Shown one piece after another: positions 26,292 through 33,661 of a DNA stretch of 64,000 nucleotides. Both the position numbers and the translations under genes were made by a program. This stretch comes from Rhodothermales bacterium (GTDB taxonomy: Bacteria > Bacteroidota > Rhodothermia > Rhodothermales > JANQRZ01): NCBI GenBank assembly GCA_028284265.1, contig JANQRZ010000019.1:248001-312000 (forward strand), read 5' to 3'. Position 1 is the first letter of the stretch. Each line of letters begins with the position of its first letter. The notes under the pieces are model-generated. The model was not told the origin of the DNA, did no database searches, and saw nothing but the letters and a program-made list of their open reading frames with translations.

Positions 26292-27584
26292 TCAATGCAG
26301 AAATTCGATTCTCCACTCGTAGGGTGCAAGCTCTACAGGATCGGCAGACCATCGCGGCGAGAACGTGACAGCCCGATTGCGGACGTTCACCGTGATGCGT
26401 TGACCTACGCCTGCATCAGCGGACTCGTAGCGTTCGTAAGCGAGCACATCAGCCATTGCGTCGTGTTCGAGCAGTTCCAAGATGCCTGAATCAAACTGGG
26501 CGCGCTGTGCCAGAAGATCCGCGTAAAAGCTTCGCATCGCCGGGTCGGTGTCCCACGCGACGGTGGTTTTCTCGAAGAGCGGGATGCGTTGCGGGTCGCC
26601 GACCTCCTGCCCGTTGTAGACTAGGAACGCCCCCGGCAACGTAGCCGCGACGACGGCGGCGGCCTGTGCGCCTGCGGTGCCGCCGAAGAGGGCGAGCGGG
26701 GTGTCGTCCCACGCGGTCTCGTCGTGGTTGGTGGTGAAGCGCATTCGGGCGTCGTCGCCGTAGCGCTCTCGCTCGGCGTCGAGTACGGTGAGCAGGGTAT
26801 CGGCGGGGGCACCGCGCCAGATGTCTTTCATTGCACTGTACGTGTCCCACGCATAGTTGAGGTCGAAGCCCGAGGCGTGTAGCTCCGGGTCCGACCCTTC
26901 GGCGAGCATCAGCACCGGCTTGATCGACCGAAGCTCAGCGATGGCCTCGCTCCAGAAATCCATCGGCACGAGGTCGGCCACGTCGCAGCGGTACCCGTCG
27001 ATGCCGACCTCTTCGACCCAGAACCGCATCGCGTCGCGCATGGCCGCACGCACACCCGGCTCGTCGTAGTTCAGGTCGGCCACGTCGGTCCAGTCGGTGC
27101 CTGCGGGATGGATGATCTCGCCGTTGTCGTCGCGGGTGTACCACTCGGGGTGCTCATCGAGCCAAGCGTTGTCCCACGCTGTGTGGTTCGCCACGAGGTC
27201 GATGATGATCCGCATGTCGCGGGCGTGGATCTCCTCGACCAGCGCCTGGAACTCCTCCATCGTCCCGAAACGTGGGTTGACGGCTTTGTAGTCGCGGATG
27301 GCGTAGGGCGAGCCGAGCGTTCCCTTCTTCCGCGCCTCGCCGACCGGGTGGATCGGCATGAGCCAAAGCATATCTACGCCTAGCTCCTTCAACCCGTCCA
27401 GCCGGGGAATCATCGCGCCGAACGTGCCTTCGGGCGTGAAGCTGCGGACGAATACTTCGTAGATGACAGGATCGCTCGGTGCGGTCTCCTGTACTTCTGA
27501 GGCCGGAGCGTCAGAGGTAATGGGGTCGGGAGAATCAGCACAGCCTGCGAGGAGCAGGCAGACGACGAGAGCGAGGACGCGCAT
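26292..27584 (-). CDS. GH13 alpha-amylase-family lipoprotein
   Basis: A 430-residue protein with lipobox LLLAGC (Cys 15), so anchored in the periplasm or outer membrane. The (beta/alpha)8 barrel motifs are complete: DLVANHT, nucleophile D201 in GYRCDVAD, acid/base E229 in MLAEGS and H287-D288 in TTNHDET. It lacks a long B domain and starch-binding modules and is short for a lipoprotein amylase, so maltodextrins or another alpha-glucan oligosaccharide are likely substrates. It follows the uridine kinase gene by about 45 bases. There are no Sus-type genes alongside. Confidence 0.92.
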   Translation of the reverse strand: MRVLALVVCLLLAGCADSPDPITSDAPASEVQETAPSDPVIYEVFVRSFTPEGTFGAMIPRLDGLKELGVDMLWLMPIHPVGEARKKGTLGSPYAIRDYKAVNPRFGTMEEFQALVEEIHARDMRIIIDLVANHTAWDNAWLDEHPEWYTRDDNGEIIHPAGTDWTDVADLNYDEPGVRAAMRDAMRFWVEEVGIDGYRCDVADLVPMDFWSEAIAELRSIKPVLMLAEGSDPELHASGFDLNYAWDTYSAMKDIWRGAPADTLLTVLDAERERYGDDARMRFTTNHDETAWDDTPLALFGGTAGAQAAAVVAATLPGAFLVYNGQEVGDPQRIPLFEKTTVAWDTDPAMRSFYADLLAQRAQFDSGILELLEHDAMADVLAYERYESADAGVGQRITVNVRNRAVTFSPRWSADPVELAPYEWRIEFLH

Positions 27585-27629
27585 CGGAGCAAGGGTTGGT
27601 GAGGCTGAAAGCTACGCCTGCCCCTTGTC

Positions 27630-28253
27630 TTATGCCTCGGCGCGGGTCAGCGTCCGTTGGACGTGCGCCAGCACCATGTCGAGCGCGACGCGGTTGTGCC
27701 CGCCGTGCGGGATGATGACATCGGCGTGCCGCTTCGATGGCTCGACGAACTCGAGGTGCATCGGTCGGACGGTGTGCTGGTACTGCTGGAGAACGGCCTC
27801 GATGTCGCGTCCGCGCTCGTGCATGTCGCGCTGGATGCGACGGATGAGACGCACGTCGTCCGGGGCGTCCACGAAGAGCTTGACGTCCATCCGCTTCCGT
27901 AGCTCCGGCTCGCCGAGCACGAGAATGCCCTCGACGATCACGACCGGATGCGGGTAGACCGTCTCCGTCTCCGTGCGGCGGCTGTGCGTGGTAAAGTCGT
28001 AGGTCGGCTTCTCGATGGGTTCGCCTGCGAGGAGGCGGTCGAGGTGGGCCACCATGAGATTCGTTTCGAGCGCATCGGGATGGTCGAAGTTGAACCCGGC
28101 GCGCTCCTCCGGCGGGAGGTGCGAAAGATCGACGTAGTACGAGTCGTGATCGAGCAGTGCGATCCGGTCCGACCCGAACACGTCGATGATCTGCCGCTGC
28201 ACCGTCGTCTTGCCCGACCCCGACCCACCCGCAATCCCGATGACAACCGACAT
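27630..28253 (-). CDS. udk: Uridine kinase
   Basis: A 207-residue P-loop kinase with Walker A GGSGSGKTT (residues 9-17), the substrate segment DHDSYYVD, NFDHPDAL, VIVEGILVL, and RRIQRDMHERGRD with the lid arginines. It phosphorylates uridine and cytidine in pyrimidine salvage. The length is normal for bacterial Udk. A GGGCAGAG-type short-word repeat separates it from the gene upstream. Confidence 0.95.
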   Translation of the reverse strand: MSVVIGIAGGSGSGKTTVQRQIIDVFGSDRIALLDHDSYYVDLSHLPPEERAGFNFDHPDALETNLMVAHLDRLLAGEPIEKPTYDFTTHSRRTETETVYPHPVVIVEGILVLGEPELRKRMDVKLFVDAPDDVRLIRRIQRDMHERGRDIEAVLQQYQHTVRPMHLEFVEPSKRHADVIIPHGGHNRVALDMVLAHVQRTLTRAEA

Positions 28254-28256
28254 AAT

Positions 28257-28277
28257 TCAGAGGGCAGAGGGCAGAGA
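28257..28277. repeat. Short-word repeat, family H (GGGCAGA units)
   Basis: Two and a half copies of AGAGGGC in tandem between the udk start and the yaaA stop. Related words (GGGCAGTGAGCAGCGGGCAG on the minus strand) encode the mscS C-terminal tail at about 1561-1600. Confidence 0.6.
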
Positions 28278-28315
28278 TCTACGGTTCAGTGACCCTGAAG
28301 GGTTGGCTCGTCTCG

Positions 28316-29242
28316 CTAATCTTCGTCGTCCTCTTCCTCGGCCTCGCGGGCAGCTTTGGCGGCCGCTTTCTCGGCTGCCTCCTCGGCCCGCCGTACCCGC
28401 CGCTGCTCGCGCCGCTGCTCCCATCCGGGCCGCGATACCATGATCACCGTTCCGGTCTTCGTCTCCTCGTCGAACGTCGTTTCGCCCTCGTCTAGCTCGA
28501 ACCCACCCGGTGCTTCCCAGTCGAGGAGCGCCTCGATGCTTTCGGCGGGGTCGCGGACGATGTAGTTGACGAGAGCACCGCGCAGTTGCTTGACGTTGTG
28601 CGTGACCGCCTTGCGCTCGCCGCTGTTCTCGTCGTAGAACTTGACCTGCACGAGCGCCCGGTAGGAGCCGTCGTCGTCCCACGCCTCGCGGTGGGCACCG
28701 GGCAGGAGGTCCCACACGAACTTGCCCTTGAGCGCGCTGTTGAGCGCTGGACTCAGCACCGGCTTCCAGAACGTCGCGAGCTTACCAATCTCCGGCAGCT
28801 TGGCGTCCATCTTGAGCCGATAGTTCGGGATCAGATCGTCCGGGCGGAGCAGGCCGAAGAGGCCGGAGAAGATGACGCCGTTTTCGAGCAGGCGGCGCTG
28901 CGCTCCGGTAGGCAGTTCGGGAAACTCCATCGCGGCGTACATCACGCCGGGGTTGTACCGGTCCACCGCGGCGAGAAGCGGACTGTTGAAGATGTCGAGG
29001 TTGACGTTGACCGCCTCTTCCAGCGTATCGCCCTTGACCCCAAAGAGCTTCTCCAGTTCGGCCTCACCGCTGTCCTGGATGACCGACTGAAGTTCCCTGA
29101 TGATGCTTCGCCGTTCGAGGTTCAGGTCGGAGAAATAGTTAAACGTGTTCGAAGTCCGGTAGTCGAACATGTCCGGGGCGAGGGGGTTGCCGCCGGGGGC
29201 CTTGCCCTCGGCGCTCGCCAGCAGAATCGCAAAATCGGCCAT
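28316..29242 (-). CDS. yaaA: Peroxide stress protein YaaA (DUF328/UPF0246)
   Basis: The start at 29242 (MADFAILLASAEGK) gives 308 residues against about 250-260 for the usual protein. The family blocks are seen: LLASAEGKAPGG, AAMEFPELPTGAQRRLLENGVIFSGLFGLLRPDDLIPNYRLKM (in part) and FVWDLLPGAHREAW. YaaA lowers free iron during peroxide stress and binds DNA. The extra C-terminal 40 residues are a Glu/Ala/Arg/Lys-rich helix (from about 270) ending in acidic residues, absent from E. coli YaaA, possibly a coiled coil. Confidence 0.88.
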   Translation of the reverse strand: MADFAILLASAEGKAPGGNPLAPDMFDYRTSNTFNYFSDLNLERRSIIRELQSVIQDSGEAELEKLFGVKGDTLEEAVNVNLDIFNSPLLAAVDRYNPGVMYAAMEFPELPTGAQRRLLENGVIFSGLFGLLRPDDLIPNYRLKMDAKLPEIGKLATFWKPVLSPALNSALKGKFVWDLLPGAHREAWDDDGSYRALVQVKFYDENSGERKAVTHNVKQLRGALVNYIVRDPAESIEALLDWEAPGGFELDEGETTFDEETKTGTVIMVSRPGWEQRREQRRVRRAEEAAEKAAAKAAREAEEEDDED

Positions 29243-29335
29243 AGAGATGGGTCGGGGGAACCCCAGTGACCGGCAGCCCAACCGGTCCCGGTCGGCGACC
29301 TGCGCGGCCTAGAGAAACAAGAGGAAGCGAAGCGG

Positions 29336-29653
29336 TCAGGAGTCGGCGGGCCGCTGGCGCACCTCACTGATGAGCGAGTTGGCGTCGCGGAGGATGCGCT
29401 CGGCCTGCTCGCGGGCGTCGGCAATGAGCGCGGCCCCGCTGTCGCGCGCGCCGCTCTGCACCTCGTCCGACCCCAGTTGGTCGACGAGTGTGGCGACCTG
29501 CCGCGACCAGCGGTCGAGGAGGTACGCGAGGCGGCGGCGGGCCGTGCGCCCCTCGTTCGGGGCGAAGATCAGGCCTAGGCCGAAGCCGGTAAGCCCACCG
29601 ACGACCCCGCCCAGCACGGAAGCACGGATAAGACTGCTAGTGGAAGTGCGCAT
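29336..29653 (-). CDS. YtxH-type membrane-anchored protein
   Basis: The start at 29653 (MRTSTSSLIRASVLGG) gives 105 residues. A glycine-rich membrane segment (VLGGVVGGLTGFGLGLIFAP, about 13-32) is followed by NEGRTARRRL and a long amphipathic helix, the typical YtxH layout (gas-vesicle/general-stress-like proteins). The function is unknown. The longer open frame upstream has no alignable residues and is not used. Confidence 0.8.
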   Translation of the reverse strand: MRTSTSSLIRASVLGGVVGGLTGFGLGLIFAPNEGRTARRRLAYLLDRWSRQVATLVDQLGSDEVQSGARDSGAALIADAREQAERILRDANSLISEVRQRPADS

Positions 29654-29788
29654 GGCAAGAAAAGACAAGAGATCGTGGAAATACCGCGCCGGAAAGATAC
29701 GGCAGCGCCCTAGCACCGGGGCGACGCAAAGAAGCTGCCCCCGGCCAGCCGGACGCAGCTTCTCTACACAGGAGACCACGCAGAAGGA

Positions 29789-29884
29789 CTAGCGGCCCTT
29801 CTTCTTGTGGCGATTCTTGCGAAGCCGCTTCTTCCGCTTGTGGGTAGCGATTTTGTGACGCTTGCGCTTACGGCCGCAGGGCAT
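29789..29884 (-). CDS. AURKAIP1/COX24-type mini ribosomal protein (31 residues)
   Basis: The start at 29884 and stop at 29789 encode 31 residues, 17 of them Lys/Arg: MPCGRKRKRHKIATHKRKKR followed by LRKNRHKKKGR. This is the C-terminal core of the AURKAIP1/COX24 (mS38-like) family, found as a free-standing tiny protein across Bacteroidota and relatives, where it is taken to be part of the small ribosomal subunit. The length, composition and the HK[IM]xTHKRKKRLRKNRHK core fit well. It is below usual gene-calling length limits and easily overlooked. Confidence 0.9.
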   Translation of the reverse strand: MPCGRKRKRHKIATHKRKKRLRKNRHKKKGR

Positions 29885-30182
29885 AGATTCGGGGGTCAGG
29901 TGTAAAACAGAAAGCTAGGAAAGGTACGCAGTCAGGTGAGCCAAAGCAACTGGTACTGCGGCTCTTTCACACGGAGTACGCCCCCGAACGGTTCTGCCTA
30001 CCCCTCCGATTAATCCCCTCTTCTCATTTCTACGGAGCATCTACAGGGCACACGGGAATGCCCGACACCCATCTGTACAATCCTGTGCAGGATAGCACAC
30101 ACCTGACTCGCCGCGCTACCCGGAATAGCGCCTCTTGCCGCCTCTTTCGGTTTGGCATACCCGTTGTTAAACAACCAAGCAG
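29885..30182. other. Intergenic region without recognised gene
   Basis: About 300 bases between the mini ribosomal protein gene and a run of hairpins. Open frames here (for example 30233-30030, minus) are Cys/Arg-rich and show no family features. It should hold the minus-strand promoter of the mini-protein gene and a plus-strand promoter for the candidate RNA at 30183, but no convincing boxes were found. Confidence 0.6.
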
Positions 30183-30317
30183 AAGCTCTGGGGATGCCTC
30201 CTTACACCGGAGCTTGCTCGAGCGAAGGTGCATCTAGTGCATGACGCACCTATACGGATGCTAGCCTCCGCGCCGGGCGGACACGTTTGGGTGAGCGTGT
30301 TCGCCCGGCTTTCTTTT
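30183..30317 (+). ncRNA. Candidate structured small RNA ending in a strong terminator
   Basis: Three successive hairpins: 30183-30215 (AAGCTCTGG / CCGGAGCTT), 30226-30251 (AGGTGC / GCACCT) and the 14-bp terminator stem 30272-30309 followed by TTTCTTTTT. No plus-strand gene exists upstream for 4 kb, so the terminator must end an unannotated RNA or an abortive leader. It does not show signatures of SRP RNA, RNase P RNA or tmRNA. The 5' end is a guess. Confidence 0.35.
30272..30317 (+). terminator. Orphan strong Rho-independent terminator
   Basis: GCCGGGCG-G-ACACG pairs with CGTGT-T-CGCCCGGC around a 10-base loop; then TTTCTTTTT. It lies 62 bases before the start of the 30379 lipoprotein gene. 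Confidence 0.88.
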
Positions 30318-30378
30318 TGCCCTGCCGCCGCGCCGCTGGCTCCGTATGTTGGGGGCCTCGTTCGTCCCATCGCACGCT

Positions 30379-30879
30379 ATGCATCAGCGCACCATTCTCG
30401 GCTTTCTTCTCCTCGCGCTGCTGGCCTCGGGCTGTGCCCCGTCGTTCTCCCCGCTCTACCGGGACTACGACGTAGAGCCCATCGCCGTCGCTTCGGCTGA
30501 CGCGACGAAGCAAAGCGAAGAAACCCGTAGCCAAGACGTGCGCGCCCGCCTTCGTGCGGCGCTCGTCGAGGCCGGGTGGACGGAGGCAGCCCCCTCGGCC
30601 CCCAACGTCATCTCGACCGAACCCCGCCAACTCAGCCATTGGGGCCTCTGGAACGTGATCGTCTCCCTCGACGCCGTGCCAGTCGGCGACCAGCATGTTC
30701 GGGTGCTCTTCCATCCCGTCCGGCGGTATGTCACCGGCGGGCGGTCCAAGATTTCGTACCTCGGTAGCGGCCTGCGGCGGGCTATTCTGCCGGACCTGAA
30801 TGAGGCCCTCGAAGCGCACGGGTTTCTGCCCATCGGAACGCCGCGTGAGCGCGACGAGGAACAGGTCGAAGGAACCTGA
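30379..30879 (+). CDS. Hypothetical lipoprotein
   Basis: The start at 30379 (MHQRTILGFLLLALLASGC) yields a lipoprotein signal with lipobox LASGC (Cys 19); the ATG 33 bases upstream overlaps the preceding terminator region. The mature domain is about 148 residues, with one helix (ARLRAALVEAGWTEA) followed by beta strands (SHWGLWNVIVSLDAVPVGDQHVRVLFHP cut into shorter strands) and a final helix LPDLNEALEAHGF. The pattern suggests a small alpha/beta periplasmic domain, but no family is recognised. ssrA begins 88 bases downstream. Confidence 0.8.
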   Translation: MHQRTILGFLLLALLASGCAPSFSPLYRDYDVEPIAVASADATKQSEETRSQDVRARLRAALVEAGWTEAAPSAPNVISTEPRQLSHWGLWNVIVSLDAVPVGDQHVRVLFHPVRRYVTGGRSKISYLGSGLRRAILPDLNEALEAHGFLPIGTPRERDEEQVEGT

Positions 30880-30967
30880 TTGGGCACGTCCGGTTTGATG
30901 GATGCTCGCTGCGGGACACGAGTTGCTTTGATTAGGGCCTCGCTGCGGCGGCTGTTCTTTTACAACT

Positions 30968-31340
30968 GGGGATGTTTTGGATTCGACGGAGCGATTGTGC
31001 GGCAGGCTGCGTGCCGGGTGGTTCTCAGTACGCCCGTGACCCACGCTGAGAAACCTGATAACTGCGAACGATTACTCGTACGCGATGGCGGCTTAAGGCC
31101 CCCATCTGTCTCCTGATTGGCTCGCTTACCGGCCTTTCCTGAGGCATCATCCTAGATAAGCTAGCTGCCTAGGCTCCGGCTGAGCCGACGGCAGCGAACC
31201 TCAATCAGCCTGCGCTCTTGCGGAAGCCCGGTTCGTGGGCATCGCCGTGGGAGCAAAGACCTCCAATACGCGGACTACGCATGTAGACGCCTGGACTGTA
31301 GCTCGTTTCGGACCCGGGTTCGACCCCCGGCATCTCCACC
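30968..31340 (+). ncRNA. ssrA: Transfer-messenger RNA (tmRNA, ssrA)
   Basis: The 5' end GGGGATGTTTTGGATTCGACGG and the 3' end GTTCGACCCCCGGCATCTCCA are the diagnostic tmRNA termini; GGGGATG pairs with CATCTCC to close the acceptor stem. The T-arm is complete. The mRNA-like part contains GCG AAC GAT TAC TCG TAC (then four codons and TAA ending at 31095), which encodes the tag ANDYSYAMAA, ending in the hydrophobic AMAA that ClpXP-type proteases recognise. The tag resembles that of Salinibacter. The terminal CCA is not fully encoded. With SmpB it frees stalled ribosomes. Confidence 0.96.
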
Positions 31341-31347
31341 TCACCAT

Positions 31348-31391
31348 AAGCCGCCAGCCTCTATCGACAGGGGCTGGTGGCTTGTTTTTTA
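31348..31391 (+). terminator. Rho-independent terminator of ssrA
   Basis: AAGCCGCCAGCCTC pairs with GGGGCTGGTGGCTT (one wobble), followed by GTTTTTT. It starts 8 bases after the tmRNA 3' end. Confidence 0.93.
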
Positions 31392-31453
31392 TATTCGCAG
31401 TCTTTATACCCCGGCTTCATCGCCTTCCGCACCAACCTTCCTCACCCCGCTTA

Positions 31454-32425
31454 ATGAACGCTGTCGTCTGCTCACAGTACGGCTCCCCCGATGTGCTCCG
31501 ATTTGAGGAGGTTCCGACTCCGAAGCCTGAAGCTGGAGAGGTTCAACTCCGCATCCGAGCCGCATCCGTCAACGCTGGAGACTGGCACCTGATGCGGGCC
31601 GACCCGTTCTTCATCCGTCTGATGTACGGTGGCCTCTTGCGCCCGAAACATCGCATATTAGGCTCTGACGTTGCAGGCGAAGTCACGGCTGTAGGCTCTG
31701 GTGTAACCGACTTCTCGCCTGGCGACAAAGTGTTCGGTGACCTCTCCGAGTCCGGCTTCGGTGCCTTCGCCGAGTATGTCTGCGCACCTGAACAGACCCT
31801 ACTCCCGATGCCTACAAGCGCAACCTATGAAGAGGCGGCAGCGCTACCCGTCGCCGCGCTTGCTGCGTTCCAAGGGCTTCACGAGACTGGGGGGATTCAA
31901 CCAGGGTACCGTGTCCTCATAAACGGAGCCTCGGGTGGCGTCGGCACGTTCGCGGTTCAGATCGCTAGGCACTTCGGAGCTGACGTGACTGGGGTATGCA
32001 GTACGCGCAATGTAGAACTCGTTCGCTCGCTCGGTGCACACCACGTCGTCGATTACACGCAGGAGGACGTAACGCAGGGTGCCGAGCGATATGACCTGAT
32101 TCTCGACGCTGCCGCCTTCCAGAGTCCGCTCGCGTTTCGCCCCCTGCTTGCTCCAAACGGAACGTATTTACTCGTCGGTGGCAGCACAGCACGCCTGTTC
32201 CAAACGATGTTTCTCGGTCCGTGGATGCAGCGCCAGGGAGTGCAGATGAAGGTGCTCGTCTCCAAGCCGAACCGAGGCCACCTCCAGACTCTCAAAGGTC
32301 TTGTTGAGTCTGGTACGATAGCTGCCGCTATTGATCGCTGCTATGCACTTCGCGAGGTACCAGACGCAATCCGCCATCTCGAAGAACGCCGCACCCGCGG
32401 CAAGGTCGTGATCAAGGTCCAGTAA
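31454..32425 (+). CDS. Zinc-free MDR-family NAD(P)-dependent oxidoreductase (quinone-reductase type)
   Basis: The start at 31454 (MNAVVCSQYGSPDVL) lies after the ssrA terminator; the open frame extending back to 31235 runs through tmRNA and is spurious. The protein is 323 residues. The N-terminal GroES-like domain includes LGSDVAGEVTAVGSGV; the Rossmann loop is INGASGGVGTFAVQIA (AxxGGVG type); the end is RRTRGKVVIKVQ. The structural-zinc Cys lobe is missing, as in quinone oxidoreductases and enoyl reductases. The substrate is unknown. Confidence 0.92.
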   Translation: MNAVVCSQYGSPDVLRFEEVPTPKPEAGEVQLRIRAASVNAGDWHLMRADPFFIRLMYGGLLRPKHRILGSDVAGEVTAVGSGVTDFSPGDKVFGDLSESGFGAFAEYVCAPEQTLLPMPTSATYEEAAALPVAALAAFQGLHETGGIQPGYRVLINGASGGVGTFAVQIARHFGADVTGVCSTRNVELVRSLGAHHVVDYTQEDVTQGAERYDLILDAAAFQSPLAFRPLLAPNGTYLLVGGSTARLFQTMFLGPWMQRQGVQMKVLVSKPNRGHLQTLKGLVESGTIAAAIDRCYALREVPDAIRHLEERRTRGKVVIKVQ

Positions 32426-32725
32426 TCCGCTCGCAGCAACGTAACCTGCCCGTGACTACAGAACAGAAATCATTAGCTCTAAGTCACAAGACGATACGCC
32501 CCTTCCAACCTAGTCATCCGGTGTGCCATAGCCCACCAAGTTAGAGAACCGAGAGGGCTGTATCTGCAACCAATCGCGATTTGCCGGGTTCGCTTGGGAG
32601 GTTAGATGTTCTTGGGATTAATCTCAAGCTGCATTGCTGATTGCACGGTTCGAGGTCATCCTCCCGCATCTGGATTGTCAAGAAGATTCGCTGGACCCGC
32701 TCCTTCAACCTAGTCCTACTCTGCC
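32426..32725. other. Intergenic region, no gene recognised
   Basis: About 300 bases of more balanced composition between the MDR gene and the small membrane protein gene. No open frame with family features, no clear terminator for the MDR gene and no strong promoter boxes were seen. An open frame at 32641 runs into the next gene in a different frame and is a shadow. Confidence 0.6.
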
Positions 32726-32968
32726 ATGAACATTCTCTTCTTTCTCCTTATCGGTCTGCTCGCTGGATTCATCGCCGAGAAAGTGACCAGCGCTTCGATG
32801 GGCCTCCTTGCCAACCTGATCGTCGGGGTTCTGGGGGCCTTCATCGGCGGCTTCCTGTTCGGCTTGCTCGGCTTGTCTGCTAGCGGCCTCATCGGGAGCC
32901 TCATCACGGCCACGGTGGGGGCCGTCGTCCTGCTCGTCATCATCGGCCTCGTTAAAGGCAAAGGCTGA
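32726..32968 (+). CDS. GlsB/YeaQ/YmgE-family stress-response membrane protein
   Basis: An 80-residue protein made of three hydrophobic segments (about 3-20, 28-50, 55-76) rich in glycine, ending in a short basic tail KGKG. The N-terminal LLIGLLAGFIAEKV and GLLANLIVGVLGAFIGGFLFG blocks are the signature of the transglycosylase-associated (GlsB/YeaQ) family, small inner-membrane proteins induced by stress. Usually monocistronic, as here: it has its own terminator. Confidence 0.92.
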   Translation: MNILFFLLIGLLAGFIAEKVTSASMGLLANLIVGVLGAFIGGFLFGLLGLSASGLIGSLITATVGAVVLLVIIGLVKGKG

Positions 32969-33017
32969 TCGGTCTTCATTCCGAAGCAGGACGCGCCGTA
33001 GACGGTCGGAACTACGA

Positions 33018-33055
33018 AGGGCCGGAGGGTGTCCCCTCTCCAGCCCTCTTTCTTT
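33018..33055 (+). terminator. Rho-independent terminator of the GlsB-like gene
   Basis: AGGGCCGGAGGG pairs with CCCTCTCCAGCCCT with one mismatch and one wobble, then CTTTCTTT. Confidence 0.82.
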
Positions 33056-33060
33056 GCCTG

Positions 33061-33648
33061 ATGCTTTCTATCGTTCGTCTCTCGCTCGGCCTCGTGGTCC
33101 TGCTGACCCTAGGCTGCGGGTCAGCGCCCCCCTCCACCGCGCAGCCTGTCTCGCTGCCCGACCAAGGCGTCGAGGTGCCACACTACGACGTGGCAGACCT
33201 AGAGCGGCTGGTGCTTCGTGAACTCAACCGGGTCCGCCGGGCGCACGGCTACGCCTCCCTGCTCCCGGACACGAGCCTTGCCGCGATTGCGCGCGGCCAC
33301 AGCCGGGCGATGCTGGAGCGGGGCTTCTTCTCCCATCACGACCCGGAAGGCCGACGGGCCGACGACCGGGCGCGCAGCGCAGGCTACCGCTTCCACCGCT
33401 TCGGCGAGAATCTCTTCCGAGGCCACCTCTACGACACCATCACCACGACCCGGCACGGCGACGAGGTTCGCACCTCCTACTACTGGTATACGCCCGAGGA
33501 CCTCGCCGCCCTCATCGTGGAGAGTTGGATCGAAAGCCCCGGCCACCGGGAGAATATGCTGTCACCTGCCTACGACTTCGGCGGCATCGGCATCGCCACC
33601 GGGCCAGAGTTCGATGTTCTGGTCACCCTGAACCTGAGCGCACGCTGA
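33061..33648 (+). CDS. CAP-domain (SCP/PR1-like) lipoprotein
   Basis: A 195-residue protein with lipoprotein signal MLSIVRLSLGLVVLLTLGC (Cys 19). The CAP domain follows: LNRVRRAHGYASLLPDTSLAAIARGHS with the first His, then FFSHHDPEG, FGENLF, and the IVESWIESPGHRENML block with the second His and Glu that form the CAP cavity. Bacterial CAP proteins are envelope proteins of uncertain activity (lipid, peptidoglycan or protease-related). It faces the phosphohexomutase gene convergently, only 13 bases apart. Confidence 0.93.
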   Translation: MLSIVRLSLGLVVLLTLGCGSAPPSTAQPVSLPDQGVEVPHYDVADLERLVLRELNRVRRAHGYASLLPDTSLAAIARGHSRAMLERGFFSHHDPEGRRADDRARSAGYRFHRFGENLFRGHLYDTITTTRHGDEVRTSYYWYTPEDLAALIVESWIESPGHRENMLSPAYDFGGIGIATGPEFDVLVTLNLSAR

Positions 33649-33661
33649 CGCCCCGCGCCCG

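Noticed and set aside
30030-30233. A 67-codon minus-strand frame in the gap before the candidate small RNA
   Set aside because: Cys/Arg-rich, no family, crosses the hairpin at 30183-30215.
31310-31340. A separate tRNA gene with GGTTCGA-type T-arm
   Set aside because: This T-arm and acceptor end belong to the tmRNA.
31235-31453. Upstream extension of the MDR oxidoreductase frame
   Set aside because: It runs through the tmRNA acceptor/T-arm and its terminator; the conserved protein begins at 31454.
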